From: Eurosta solidaginis
Taxonomy: Eukaryota; Arthropoda; Insecta; Diptera; Tephritidae
Assembly (NCBI RefSeq): GCF_040869045.1
Contig: NC_090321.1
Coordinates: 90,564,603-90,628,602, forward strand
DNA length: 64,000 nt
Reading direction: 5' to 3'
The notes under the pieces are model-generated. The model was given only the letters and a program-made list of their open reading frames with translations. It was not told the DNA's origin and did no database searches. This document shows, one piece after another, positions 12,421 to 23,664 of this stretch (position 1 is its first letter; the number at the start of each line of letters is the position of its first letter). Both the position numbers and the translations under genes were made by a program.

Positions 12421-14269
12421 TCAATATTTATTATTTTCAATATTATTATATATGTACATGAAATTGGAACTTATATTTATCCAGTTCATATAAAACAGAA
12501 GAACTTTAATAATAAATAAACTCGCTTAGTTGGTTTTTGTTTTCCAATTGAAATCTCTTCTTCTAAGCGAGCAAAAAAATAATATTAAGCTTTAGAAAAA
12601 ACTCCAATTATTTGAATAATCTACAACTTAAAGCTTAGTAGAAATTCAGATCAAGAATATTCAAAGGTGTCGTGGATCCGATTGCTGTCGTAATTGAAGA
12701 ACTTAAAAATGTACGACTATTAATTGAGTCAGACTTATCATTGTTATAAATCTAATCATTCAAACAATAATTCTGCAACCCTTAGCAGGAGTATTGATTG
12801 GTTTAAAATCTAATTCCGACAGCAATCTTATCAAGATATCCCTTATTATATATGCACATGAAATTGTAACTTAAATTAATACAGCTCATAAAAAGAAAAG
12901 TAAGTATTTTAATAATAAATAAACTCGCTTGATTGGTTTTCGTTTTCCAATTGAAATCTTTTCCAAGCGAACAGAAAATAATTTTAAGCTTTAGAAAAAA
13001 CTCCAATAATTTGAATCAATTTAAATCTACAACTAAAAGCTAATTAGAAATTCAGATTAGATTTACTCTTTTTTTTCAGATCAGGAATATTCAAAGGTGT
13101 CGTGGAATCCGATTGCTGTCGTAATTGAATTTGAATGTAATAAAGTAAAGTAAAATATGAATTTAAAAATGTAGGATTAGTAATTTTAATTGAGTCAGAC
13201 TTATAATTGTTCTAAACCTAATCATTCCAGCAATAATTCTGCAACCCTTAGCAGAAGTATTGATTGGTTTCAAATCTAATTCCAACAGCAATCGTATCAC
13301 GACATCCCTTATTATATATGCACATGAAATTGTAACTTAAATTAATACAGTTCATATAAAGAAAAGTAAGTATTTTAATAATAAATAAACTCGCTTAATT
13401 GGTTTTCGTTTTCCAATTGAAATCTTTTCCAAGCGAACAGAAAATAATTTTAAGCTTTAGAAAAACCTCCAATTATTTGAATCAATTTAAATCTACAACT
13501 TAAACCTAATTAGAAATTCAGATTAGATTTACTCTTTTTTTTTCAGATCAAGAATATTCAAAGGTGTCGTGGAATCCGATTGCTGTCGTAATTGATGAAC
13601 TTAAAAATGTACGACTAGTAATTGAGTCAGACTTATTATTGTTCTAAATCTAGTCATTCAAGCAATAATTCTGCAACCTATAGCAGGAGTATTGATTGGT
13701 TTCAAATCTAATTCCGACAGCAATCGTATCACATCCCTTATTATATATGTACGTGATATTGCAACTTAAATTAATACAATTGATATAAAGAAAAGTAGTA
13801 CTTTAATAATAACATAAACTCTCTTAATTGGTTTTTGTTTTCCAATTGAAATCTTTTCTAAGCGAGCAGAAAATAATTTTAAGCTTTAGAAAAACTCCAA
13901 TTATTTCAATAATCTACAACTTAAAGCTTAGTAGAAATTCAGATTAGGTATACTCTTTTTTTCAGATCAAGAATATTCAAAGGCGTCGTGGAATCTGATT
14001 GCTGTCGTAATTGATGAACTTAAAAATGTACGACTTGTAATTAAGTCAGTCGTGGAATCCGATTGCTGTCGTAATTGATGAACTTAAAAATGTACGACTT
14101 GTAATTAAGTCAGACTTATTATTGTTCTAAATCTAATTATTCAAGCAATAATTCTGCAACCCTTCGCAGGAGTATTGATTGGTTTCAAATCTAATTCCGA
14201 CAGCAATCGTATCACATCCCTTATTATATATGTACGTGATATTGCAACTTAAATTAATACTGTTGATAT

Positions 14270-17200
14270 TGTTACGGTCTGCTGCTACGGTCTACGGCTA
14301 CGATCCACTTGGGAGCGTGTTCACGCGAACACACCTAGCGATGTGGCGAAAGTTGCGATAAAAAGATATCGAAAACAAGAAAAAGACAGACCGGCGATCA
14401 CTAGCGAAAAAAATGCATGCGTTTCCGGGCTTAAAACGAGAAAGGTGAAAAAAATTTTTTGTGAAGCCAGAAATATAGAAGACATCCATATTTCCTTTTT
14501 GCTTCACGACAACGCAAACGAAGAAATATTAGAAAAGCCACATTCACCGAAATAAATAAAGAAAAGAAGCGACATTTAAAGCCGACGGCAGTGAAAAACT
14601 TATTAATTGCCCACTGCTTGCCGTTCACTGAGTCCCACATTCTTATCGACCAACTACCCGGTCAGCACATTGGTAAAATAAGTGTTGTGAATAATTTTAC
14701 GCCCTTTAATTGTGGCGAAGTTTTTAACCAGTATCACGGTCCCGTTTGACTGAGTCCCACATTCTTATCGACCAACTACCCGGTCAGCACATTGGTAAAA
14801 TAAGTGTTGTGAATAATTTTGCGCCCTTTAATTGTGGCGAAGCTTTTAACCAGTATCGAACAGTTTGGAATCTTCTGTTTTTTTTTGCAATTTCCTGCGG
14901 ACCAAAAAGGACATTTAAGGAACATTTAACGAATCTTGCTGATACGACAGCATCGACAAGTCCGAACCTTTTAGTAGTACAGGGTCAAGCGAATTACTAG
15001 AAGACTTTTAAACCAACACCTCCGCCTCCAGGGCCAGCAGTACGCTGCAGCGTAATACAACGAACACCCAATTAGCACCAAGTCATCCAGGTCGTAAAAG
15101 TCAACACGAAGTTTTTATTGTCACCAGGTTCACTCGATCACCTCGAACCACGAGCGCAACAACCACCAGGCGGTACCACCGACCCCAATACTACTAGCGC
15201 ATCCTTATTAGCTGCGTTCATACAGGCTATAACAATACTAGCGCAACCCTTATCTGCTACGACCAGGTGAGCTACAATAAACCAGCTACAATGACAATCA
15301 CAGGGCAGCGAATATAGGCCTGCGGCCAGTCCAATTGCGATAACGAACATCGGCGGTTAAGCGGTGAGTTCGTTCCAATACTGAACTAAAATTATGTATT
15401 TGTAGCCTTAACCTTGTCTTTTAAAATTATATTTTTGACTCCGCAACATTATATAATGTCAATATACCAACATACTCAAGTTTAAGGCTATCACCCTAGT
15501 GTAGAATTAAAGCGAATGTGAATACGAATGCAATATGCACAATGACCAAAGGAAATGAAAAGTTTAAAAAAAAAAGCAATTCTTGTTGTACGTTCAAAAT
15601 TGTTGCATACAAAAAAGAAAATTTTTTACCCAACAAAAAAACAAAGCATATTTTAATGGTCATAGGTGTGCAACTTATACTGCCTATGAAACAAAAAAAG
15701 TGTTTCAGGTATTAAAATTTGCTTTGCGTTACGGTAGAATTTTACCATTACATTTTTTTTAATTGATGCAATCGTTGCGAATATGATTTTGGAATGAGCA
15801 AACGTGTTGATATTGTTTCGGTCAGGAATAAAGTTTTGTTGGTAATTCAAGTTCAGTTGCATTATCAGCTAAAATGCATTAAATCTATATTAAGAGACGC
15901 AAATAACAAGTAATGCGGATTAGCTTGCATTTTCAAAACAAAAACTTCTTTTGTATACATTTTTTGTTGACTGAGTTGAACTAAGCCCGAAACAATACCA
16001 ACCCTGACTGTTACATGTAAAACAGTTTACGTTTCACTTGAACAAGTAAAACGATCTCATTAATTGTTAAAAGGTTCATGCTTTACCTGAACCTGTAAAA
16101 CAATTTCGTTGAGTTCACAATAAATTTAAAAGTTCACGTTCTACCTGAACAGAAGTATGAATCCCGTAATTTTTCCATGAATTTAAAAGCATACGTTTTA
16201 CTTGAACTTGTGAAACAATATTTTTTTGAGGGGTAGGATTTACCCCAAGTTTAGTCCTAGTTGCGTTTATAATAAATTTCCTAATGCATAGTACATATTA
16301 GTGTCATTATACTATGTGTAATACCAAATTGATGTTCTGTTAAACTCAAAGTAAATCTAATACAACAACCTATTAATTTTGTAAGGGGGCCCCAATTATC
16401 AGAAGTTGTATACAAACTGTACAGCCCTAAGATAGGTTTGTAAAAACAAAAAAAAAGAGAAAAAGGCATTTAACCAAATTCCTACAAAAAAAAAAAGATT
16501 TTTTTTATTACATACATAGTAGATTATAAAACAAACCAATTTTTATTACTTTCAATGAATCGTCGCAAAACGCGGCTCACAATAAATTTTTCTAAAAACT
16601 TACAAAAAGGAATAGAGTTCCTCTTCAATTAGGCACGCATTTTCGATTGCTATATTTTTTTTATAAAATTATTTATAAGCATAAATATATTCAGAAACCT
16701 TGCAGTAAGAAAAGAAAAAGAAAAGCTATGTTAGCAATAATGAATATTGAATAAATTTGTTAACAATATGGGAATGCTGGCGTCACCATTCATTTAGAAG
16801 GCACGTAGGGTGAACAGGTAAGGGCCACCGAAAAATAGGTGCGTCGGTGGCCATGGTTTTTGAGGGTGGGCTAAGCACCGGGCGTCGCAACAACACCCGC
16901 GGCGCCCCTCTGTATATTCGGCCCATTTCTTTTTCATTTTAATTTTCAGCTTTTTTTTGCAATTTTATTTTTCAGCAGTTTTTTTTTGAATTTGATTTTC
17001 AGCGTTAGTAACCGGCCATGTCCGGTTCGGTAGTTTTTTTTTGTCAGTTTTTTTTTGAATTTGAATTTAAATTTTTGAATGTTAACGGTCTGTCCGTGAC
17101 ATCCGGTTCGGCCGGATGTTGTTTTATTTTGTATTGATAAGCGTTTTGAGTCGGTCTCTGCGCTTCTGTCAGTTTATTTTGATTTTGACAGCTGCTAGTT

Positions 17201-17361
17201 TGATAGGCATGATAGGAAGTTTGGCTTGGAGTTTGATTTGGAAGTTTGATAGTAAGGTTGGCAAGGACCCGCCCCAGCCGACAATGACTAGCCACTGTGC
17301 ACCAACACATCATGCCGACCGCCTTCGTTACTGCTTCCACTGTAAATGTGATACCATAACA
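14270..17361 (+). repeat. 5' LTR of the 12.5-kb Ty3/gypsy element
   Basis: It is 3092 bp long, compared with 3075 bp for the other LTR. It contains a tandem pair of about 121 bp (14621-14741 and 14742-14860) and four copies of a roughly 57-bp unit around CGTTTTACYTGAAC near 16031, 16081, 16138 and 16195. Near the 3' end are hairpins GGCCACCG/CGGTGGCC (about 16822-16852) and ACATCCGG/CCGGATGT (about 17099-17120). A 38-bp segment after position 14281 is absent from the 3' LTR, and the stretch near 17218-17262 differs between the two. Confidence 0.85.
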
Positions 17362-17363
17362 GA

Positions 17364-17562
17364 TGGCGCCCAACGGGATTTGGTGCCCGAGGCGCTGTCG
17401 CGCTGGTCATTTTGGTCAACTTCACAAGTCCATCAGTCCAAGGTGTGCAGCCGCAGGAGCAGCCACCTGCGTTGCGGTGGGATGGTTGGACGGATCAAGT
17501 TGTCCAGAATGACCATCGATGACAGTTGCTGAGGGCGCCATAACAGATGGCGCCCAACGTGG
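17364..17562 (+). promoter_or_regulatory. Duplicated tRNA-Lys primer-binding site
   Basis: TGGCGCCCAACG lies at 17364-17375, two bases after the LTR. A second, longer match, TGGCGCCCAACGTGG, lies at 17548-17562. Both complement the 3' end of tRNA-Lys(CUU), whose acceptor end reads GTTGGGCG plus CCA. The second copy is preceded by the LTR terminus CCATAACA, so LTR end and primer site were duplicated together as a unit of about 184 bp. The second copy sits in a 9-bp hairpin, GGGCGCCAT (17533-17541) with ATGGCGCCC (17547-17555). Confidence 0.7.
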
Positions 17563-18320
17563 CGCCTGAGGCGCTGGCCGCGAGGGTCAGTCGGGTCAAC
17601 CTGTGAAGTTGACCATCCCACCAGTCCGAGTGAGCAGCCACAGAAGCTGCCACCTACGTTGCGGTGGGATGGTTGGACGGATCAGGTTGTCCGGGCTGGT
17701 CATCGGGGGCAGTGGCCAAAGGGGTCACGGGACTTCACGTCAGTCTCCGGGATTTTTTTTTTATTTTCACCCGATGAGGCAGTGCTGCACGCACTTTATT
17801 TTTTTTGTTTGTAAGTGGGGTTTTTATTTTCCCGGAATGTGGTCCGTTAGTCGGCATTGGAAAATGAATGTCCGCTAATTGGGATTTTTTTTTCTTTTAA
17901 TGTTTAAAATATTTTTTTTGCCGAATTTGTGTCGTTGGTGTGAGTGCGTGTGTGTACGTATTGAAAGAACCCCAGCTCATCCCACGTCCCAGGTGGTAGT
18001 TTAGAATACCACCTGGACTGTGACGGGTTGAGCTGGGATTCAAAGCGGCACCCTTTGCTGGCCCACCAGACTTGGGGAGCGGCTCCGAAACCGCTCCACC
18101 CATTGCGGCGGAGGCAGGAGGGGTGTCCGGTAAGAATGGACGAGCGGCCTCAACACCCCCAACCAGTCCCAGGGGCGAGCCCATGGAGACTGCCCCTGCG
18201 TTGCGGCTGGGCGTGTTGAGACCGACCCGTGTGTGCCTGGAGCGGACCCTAGTGGCCCCAACCAGTCTCGGAGGGGGGCCTTAAGACCCCCTCGCATTGC
18301 GGTTGGGAGCACTAGGGACA
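17430..18320 (+). repeat. Five related hairpins in the retrotransposon leader
   Basis: Five units share CCAGTCY or a variant on the 5' side and GCRTTGCGG on the 3' side, with flanking stems that differ in sequence but pair. The clearest are at 17613-17672 (outer stem CCATCCCACC/GGTGGGATGG), 18149-18220 (CTCAACAC/GTGTTGAG, inner AGGGGC/GCCCCT) and 18247-18317 (CCCTAGTG/CACTAGGG, CCCAACC/GGTTGGG, inner GAGGGGG/CCCCCTC). The unit at 18062-18110 has inner stem GGAGCGG/CCGCTCC. The one at 17434-17485 is degenerate. Covarying stems around a constant internal loop point to a structured RNA. Packaging, dimerisation or translation are possible roles. None is shown. Confidence 0.65.
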
Positions 18321-18899
18321 TGCATGAATGTATCTGTGTTTTTTTTCTGTAACCCTGCTGCCTTCTAATGATGGGATGTCAGCATTCCCATCACCACCTA
18401 TATTGTATATTTTACTAACTACCTTTTTTTTCCAGCTTTGAATTTCTTTGTCGATACGATAGTCGAACAAAGGACAATAATACGTGTTCGCGCGATTTTT
18501 TCTCCCGCACAAAATTTTTTTTTCTCGCCTATGTATATATATACACATTTTTTTTTTTGAACAATTCCTCGCCTACAATGTAGGGTGGAAGGGAGGTGAG
18601 TTCAGACCTTTTACCTAACCCCTAACGGCCTTACGTTTGGCAGTAAATAAAAGCCTTTTTCCAAATACTAGGATTTAACAAACTACGACCTAACCAATAA
18701 AAGTTTTTTTTTAATTATTATATCACGCGAGCAGTCGTACGGCCAACCGGGCCGAACTACTCCGTTTGGGAGTGCGGGAAGCTTCCGTGGGAGCCAGAAC
18801 CGGGGCGGTAGTAATAGGGGGGCTTTCCCCAAGGCAAGGCGTCCCTTGGTGGTGCACACCGCAGTAGGTGGACCTTATGTAGATCCCGCGGGGCCGAAT
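18321..18899 (+). other. Remaining leader of the Ty3/gypsy element
   Basis: This is untranslated sequence with T-rich tracts between the hairpins and gag. It carries no recognised coding sequence. An open frame continues upstream of the chosen gag ATG to 18846 without an ATG. Confidence 0.5.
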
Positions 18900-19922
18900 A
18901 TGGGCCCGGACCTGACTGACCCTCGCGAAAAATTGGACAGACCGGGAAGCAACAGTCAATTGAACGCGCCCCTATTAAACGCGCATGATATCTCGGGGCT
19001 AATAACCAATGCATCGATCTATGCACCTGAAGGAGCTGGTGCTTTACCACCAAATCAGGCGACGGGAAATTTTGGGGACGCTACAAGTGATCGGACGAAT
19101 ACCCTAGGAATGCAGGGAGAAGCCACTCGTGGAGGCTCGCGGGTGGACGTGCTACACCAGCTGTTCCAGGCTTCGCAGGAGGAAATGCGGAGAGAGATGG
19201 GGTCAATTAGAACCAATATGGACCAGCTCAACGCCGCTCTCGAATCCGCGCAGCAATCAAATCAGCAAAACAGGAACGCAAGTAGGATGGACCGTAACCC
19301 ATTTCCAACGGTAGTACCGCCAATATATCCTGCTCCGCAGGAGTGGAAAATCTCGTTCGACGGCACTGGGAGCGTAGCCGATTTCCTTTTTAAACTGAAC
19401 ACCTTGTGTCAGCGCACACAATGCACTGACGAACAAATAATGGCTAGTTTCCACTTGTTCCTTTCTGGACGAGCCGATGAGTGGTACTGGCTATTCACCA
19501 AACAAAACCCTAACGCGACATATGCCTTTTTGTGCTACTCATTGAAAACGAAGTTTGGCACTTTGAAAACTGACCACGAGATCATGATGGAGATCTCCAT
19601 GCGGAAGCAGAAAGCAAGTGAGTACTATAACGTGTTTTACACGGACATAATCTCCTTGAACGCGCGCTTAAGAGAGCCAGAGGGTGAATCTCTGCATGGA
19701 GGTGATACGCTTCCGAGGTGCAGTAGTACCCTGGCAGAAGAGCCCTCAAAAGTGATAATAACTTACCCTGACAGTACGGACAGTTCGAATAGTTCTGAAG
19801 CTGAGAGTCAAACGTCTTCATCCGCGATGGGCGAGCCGACTAAAGTTCTGCGACGCCGGCATAGGGATGTCGCTTGCCAGACGCAACTTTCACCAAACCT
19901 AGAAGAAAGGGAACATAGGTAA
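18900..19922 (+). CDS. Gag of the 12.5-kb Ty3/gypsy element
   Basis: The frame is open from 18846 and the first ATG is at 18900, giving 340 residues. A Glu/Gln-rich helical stretch (QASQEEMRREMGSIRTN) precedes a retrotransposon capsid domain (PQEWKISFDGTGSVADFL, FLSGRADEWYW, YSLKTKFGT). After SLNARLREP the sequence becomes Ser/Glu-rich with no CCHC zinc knuckle, so the nucleocapsid is either absent in this family or lost here. The stop TAA (19920-19922) is followed by open sequence in the same frame that runs straight into protease. Gag and pol are therefore separated by a single in-frame stop, which is either a readthrough signal or a mutation. Confidence 0.78.
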   Translation: MGPDLTDPREKLDRPGSNSQLNAPLLNAHDISGLITNASIYAPEGAGALPPNQATGNFGDATSDRTNTLGMQGEATRGGSRVDVLHQLFQASQEEMRREMGSIRTNMDQLNAALESAQQSNQQNRNASRMDRNPFPTVVPPIYPAPQEWKISFDGTGSVADFLFKLNTLCQRTQCTDEQIMASFHLFLSGRADEWYWLFTKQNPNATYAFLCYSLKTKFGTLKTDHEIMMEISMRKQKASEYYNVFYTDIISLNARLREPEGESLHGGDTLPRCSSTLAEEPSKVIITYPDSTDSSNSSEAESQTSSSAMGEPTKVLRRRHRDVACQTQLSPNLEEREHR

Positions 19923-22016
19923 GAACAAATAAGACATACCATTTTTGAACACTACCCGGTATCGGAAAATATTTTGAAGTGTAGGAAGAGATACCACAGG
20001 AGAGTACAGGAGCGTATACTGCTGCAAGCCACCACGTTAACGCTTACAGAGGACGAAAGGCCTTTAGTAAAGGCTAAAATTAAAGATAGTTTTCTTGTAG
20101 GGTTGTTGGACTCGGGAGCCAACGTCTCCATCTTAGGGAAAAATGGAGTAGAATTCCTAGAGGATAACGGCTTCGAATATCAGCCCTTACACGCGTTCGT
20201 ATATACAGCGGCCGGCAACAAGCAAAAAATTTTTGGCTCAGTATCCCTACCAGTCACCTTCAAAAATATCACAAATGTTATTCGTTTTTACCTTGTTCCC
20301 TCATTGTTCCAAGAAGCATACTTCGGGGTAGATTTTTGGAGAGCATTTGCGTTAGCTCCCGAAATATTCCCAAGCGTAGAGTGTTTAGAGATTAGGCTTG
20401 AAAAGGAAGAGGAACTTAACCTCCATGAATTGTCACCAGACCGGAAATTAGAACTACAAAAGGTCATCGAGACGTTTCCTTCATACGAGAAATTAGGCCT
20501 AGGGCAAACCAAATTAGTGGAGCATCACATCGACACCGGTGATGCTGTACCTATAAAAAGCAAACATTTCCCTCTTTCGCCACCGAGGCAAGCCGAAGCT
20601 TTTAGAGAACTAGACAGGTTACTCGAATTAGGAGTTATAGAAGAATCCAACTCCCCGTGGTGTAGTCCTGTAGTACTGGTCCGGAAACCAGGTAAAGTTA
20701 GGCTGTGCATAGATTCCAGGAAGGTCAACGCGGTGACTAAGAAAGACTCGTACCCCCTGCCTCATATCAACGGCTTATTGAGCAGACTCAGGGACACGCA
20801 TTTTATTAGTGGCATTGATCTGAAGGACGCGTTCTTCCAGATCATACTGACAGAGTCCTCCAAGGAAAAAACAGCATTCGCAGTTCCGGGGAGGCCTCTG
20901 TTCCACTTCAAGGTGATGCCATTTGGTCTGTGCAATGGACCGCAGACTATGAGTAGGCTGATGGACAAGGCTATCCCTTCGCGTCTGCGAGAGAATGTCT
21001 TCGTCTACCTAGATGATCTAATGGTGTGTAGTACAAATTTTGAAGACCACCTGAAATTGCTGGCGGAAGTGGCTAACTGTTTGAGAGACGCAGGTCTGAC
21101 AATAAACGTCGAGAAAAGTAATTTTTGCCAGAAAGAAATACGCTATTTAGGGTACCTGATAGGCAGCGGGGGTTTGAAAGTGGATCCGGGAAAAATAGAA
21201 GCAATGCAAAACTTCCCGATCCCTAAATCCCCTCGGCAAGTGCGTAGGTTTGTGGGCATGGCGAATTGGTACCGAGCGTTTATTACCAATTTTGCTGACT
21301 TGGCAGGTCCCTTGACCGACTGTCTCCGCAAGTCAGCAGGCCCGTTTAAGCTTACTCCTGAAGCTATAGAGGCATTCGAAAAACTAAAAGTAGCCTTGAG
21401 TTCGGCGCCTGTCTTGGCCCAACCAGACTTTTCCAAAGAATTCGTAATACAATGCGACGCTTCCAAAATAGGTGTTGGCGGAGTGTTGTTCCAGGTCGAT
21501 GATGAGGGCGCTGAGCATCCAATCGCGTTCGTGTCGAAAAAGCTGAATAATGCTCAACGCAATTATACAGTAACCGAGCTGGAATGTCTTGCCGCCATAA
21601 TCAGCGTGAAGCGTTTCCGACCCTATGTCGAAGGATTACCTTTTCGGATTATTACGGACCACTCCAGTCTCAAGTGGCTGATGACACAAAAAGACTTGAG
21701 CGGGAGGTTGGCGAGATGGTCACTCTTACTGCAAAGATACGACTTTAGAATGGAACATCGTAAGGGCACCCTGAATGTAGTACCAGACGCGCTGTCGCGT
21801 TTTGATGCCGATGAGTTGACTTTCACTACCACACCCGGGGAAATAGATTTAGTCTCTCCCGAATTTAGCAGCAACGAATATTTAGACTTAATTCGGACCG
21901 TCACCGAAAACGAGGAATCACTTCCGGATTTACGAGTTGTGGACGGTGTAATTTTCAAAAGAGTTAAGTTTCGTAAGGGGATGGAAGGGGAAGAAGACTC
22001 GCTGTGGCGTTTATGA
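19923..22016 (+). CDS. Protease, reverse transcriptase and RNase H of the Ty3/gypsy element
   Basis: The frame continues from gag without an ATG. The aspartic protease motif LLDSGANVSILG is near 20106. The RT carries CIDSRKVNAVT, GIDLKDAFFQI, MPFGLCNGPQ and the catalytic YLDD (near 21005). The RNase H begins QCDASKIGVGG and continues with TELECLAAI and ITDHSSLKWL. The product would be cleaved from a Gag-Pol precursor and would copy the RNA in the particle. An in-frame TGA at 22014-22016 separates it from integrase. Domain order and spacing are those of Ty3/gypsy pol. Confidence 0.88.
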   Translation, partial: EQIRHTIFEHYPVSENILKCRKRYHRRVQERILLQATTLTLTEDERPLVKAKIKDSFLVGLLDSGANVSILGKNGVEFLEDNGFEYQPLHAFVYTAAGNKQKIFGSVSLPVTFKNITNVIRFYLVPSLFQEAYFGVDFWRAFALAPEIFPSVECLEIRLEKEEELNLHELSPDRKLELQKVIETFPSYEKLGLGQTKLVEHHIDTGDAVPIKSKHFPLSPPRQAEAFRELDRLLELGVIEESNSPWCSPVVLVRKPGKVRLCIDSRKVNAVTKKDSYPLPHINGLLSRLRDTHFISGIDLKDAFFQIILTESSKEKTAFAVPGRPLFHFKVMPFGLCNGPQTMSRLMDKAIPSRLRENVFVYLDDLMVCSTNFEDHLKLLAEVANCLRDAGLTINVEKSNFCQKEIRYLGYLIGSGGLKVDPGKIEAMQNFPIPKSPRQVRRFVGMANWYRAFITNFADLAGPLTDCLRKSAGPFKLTPEAIEAFEKLKVALSSAPVLAQPDFSKEFVIQCDASKIGVGGVLFQVDDEGAEHPIAFVSKKLNNAQRNYTVTELECLAAIISVKRFRPYVEGLPFRIITDHSSLKWLMTQKDLSGRLARWSLLLQRYDFRMEHRKGTLNVVPDALSRFDADELTFTTTPGEIDLVSPEFSSNEYLDLIRTVTENEESLPDLRVVDGVIFKRVKFRKGMEGEEDSLWRL

Positions 22017-23094
22017 TTGCCAAAAGGGTTGACTGAGGAAGCAGTGAGATTAGCACATGACGCTAACCGGAGTTACCATGGCGGATGGCAGAAAACCTTA
22101 GAACGTGTTAGGCAGAAGTACTTCTGGCCGCAGCAGGCTAAGGACGTCAGGGACTACGTCCAGCGTTGTGACACCTGCAAAACGGTAAAACCCACCAATC
22201 AGCAGTCGAGACCACCTATAGGGAGTACCTTTGAATCCGAAAGGCCATTTCAGCGGTTATATTGCGACTTTCTAGGGCCGTATCCAAGATCTAAGCGGCG
22301 TAATCAATTTCTTTTTATAGTATTAGACCATCTTTCAAAATACGTTTGGCTAAAGCCCATGCAAAGAGCCACCACTGTTAATGTTATAAATTACTTCGCC
22401 CTCCGAAATTTTTCCGACTGTAGGGGTTCCTGAATTTATCCATAGTGACAATGGTAAACAGTTTATCTCGAAGGAAATGAACCAATTTTTAGTAAATTAC
22501 GGGGTGACGCACGTGAGGACGGGGCTATATTCTCCCCAAGCGAACGCATCTGAACGTGTCAATAGAGAAATTGTTTCTAAGATTAGGATTTTCCTGAAGG
22601 ATAAGCCTGACCACACCGATTGGGATAAGCATATACCCGAAATTTTATCAGTTTTGAGAAGTGATTTTCATACGGCGATTCAGTGTTCTCCATATTTTGC
22701 ATTATATGGCCAAAATATGGTCCAGCATGCCGCAACGTACAAAATTTTAGCGAAGCTCGACAGCCTTCGGGAAGACCAAGTTACGATAGTAAGCCGAACT
22801 GACAAGTTGACTAATATTCGTGAGCAAATCCGTAAAAATTTAGATCATGCTAAGGATAGGGGAGTAACCACCTATAACAAGCGCTCTAGGCAAGTCAACT
22901 ACAAGGAAGGTCAGGAAGTTTTCCGAAGAAACTTTGCCTTAAGTAACTTTAAACAGGGTATTAACGCCAAATTCCTGCCGAAATACCTTAAGTGTCGTGT
23001 GCTCCGAAAAATAGGCAATGCATTGTATGATCTCGAGGACCTAAACGGGAAATTGATAGGTCGCTTCCATGCTTCGGACATTCGTCCGCAATGA
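22017..23094 (+). pseudogene. Integrase of the Ty3/gypsy element, frameshifted
   Basis: The N-terminal zinc module has His in LAHDANRSYHGGW and Cys in RCDTCK. The catalytic core has the first Asp in YCDFLGPYP, the second in HSDNGKQF and the Glu in NASERVNRE. The reading frame shifts by one between about 22400 and 22430, so the first Asp and the rest lie in different frames. The C-terminal part (NYKEGQEVF ... RFHASDIRP) runs to the stop at 23094. Together with the TGA at 22014 this makes the copy defective. Confidence 0.82.
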
Positions 23095-23664
23095 ACCAAC
23101 AAGGGCGTTTCTTTTGCTAAATTACAATTTGATCTTTTTCTTTATATCTACCAATCCGACTTTTTTTTTTCTCGGCCTTTTGGCGGTCGGGGACATCTCG
23201 CCCAGTATTCTCCCCGAGCACTGACCTCATAGGATGTTCACGCGCGTACTCACCGAGGACCGTGAATACCCTGGCAGTCCACACTTAGGTCGGACTAGCC
23301 TTTCGGAGTTTTGACGAGTTCTCCAGCTCAAAATGTCTACACCTTTTTTTTTTGATTTTGCATTCCTGTGGGAGCGATACCCACTAGAAATCATCTTTCG
23401 GAGTTTTGACGAGTTCTCCATAACAAATGTCTAATTGACGCAAAGCCCTTTTAACTAGGAAACAGAAATTATTCCCAACTTGACTTAATTTTTTTTGATG
23501 GACCTATGTTGCCGGCTAGCTTCGTAGTAGGACTTTGAGACTCTTATCTCAGGGGTGAGTCGTGCCCCACGTTGATTGACATCGCAGGTACCTGGCAGTG
23601 GCTTCCCACAGATGATCCGGTTTCCTGTTCGCTTCATCGTCAGGTCTTTAAAGCGAAGCAGGTT
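23095..23664 (+). other. 3' untranslated region and polypurine tract of the Ty3/gypsy element
   Basis: No further gene (no env-like frame) lies between integrase and the 3' LTR. A 26-bp direct repeat starting CTTTCGGAGTTTTGACG occurs near 23298 and 23396. The bases just before LTR2, AAGCGAAGCAGG (about 23651-23662), are purine-rich enough to be the plus-strand primer, though the tract is weak. Confidence 0.5.

Noticed and set aside
17116..17532. A 138-codon open frame at the 3' end of LTR1 and the leader
   Set aside because: It crosses the LTR end, the primer-binding site and the first hairpin, and has no protein motif. The LTR2 copy of this region does not keep it.
18028..18321. Overlapping open frames of 60-95 codons in the leader
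   Set aside because: They coincide with the GC-rich hairpins and overlap on both strands, without known motifs.
23095..23664. A possible env gene of the 12.5-kb Ty3/gypsy element
   Set aside because: The space is under 600 bp with stops in all frames and no membrane or signal segments.
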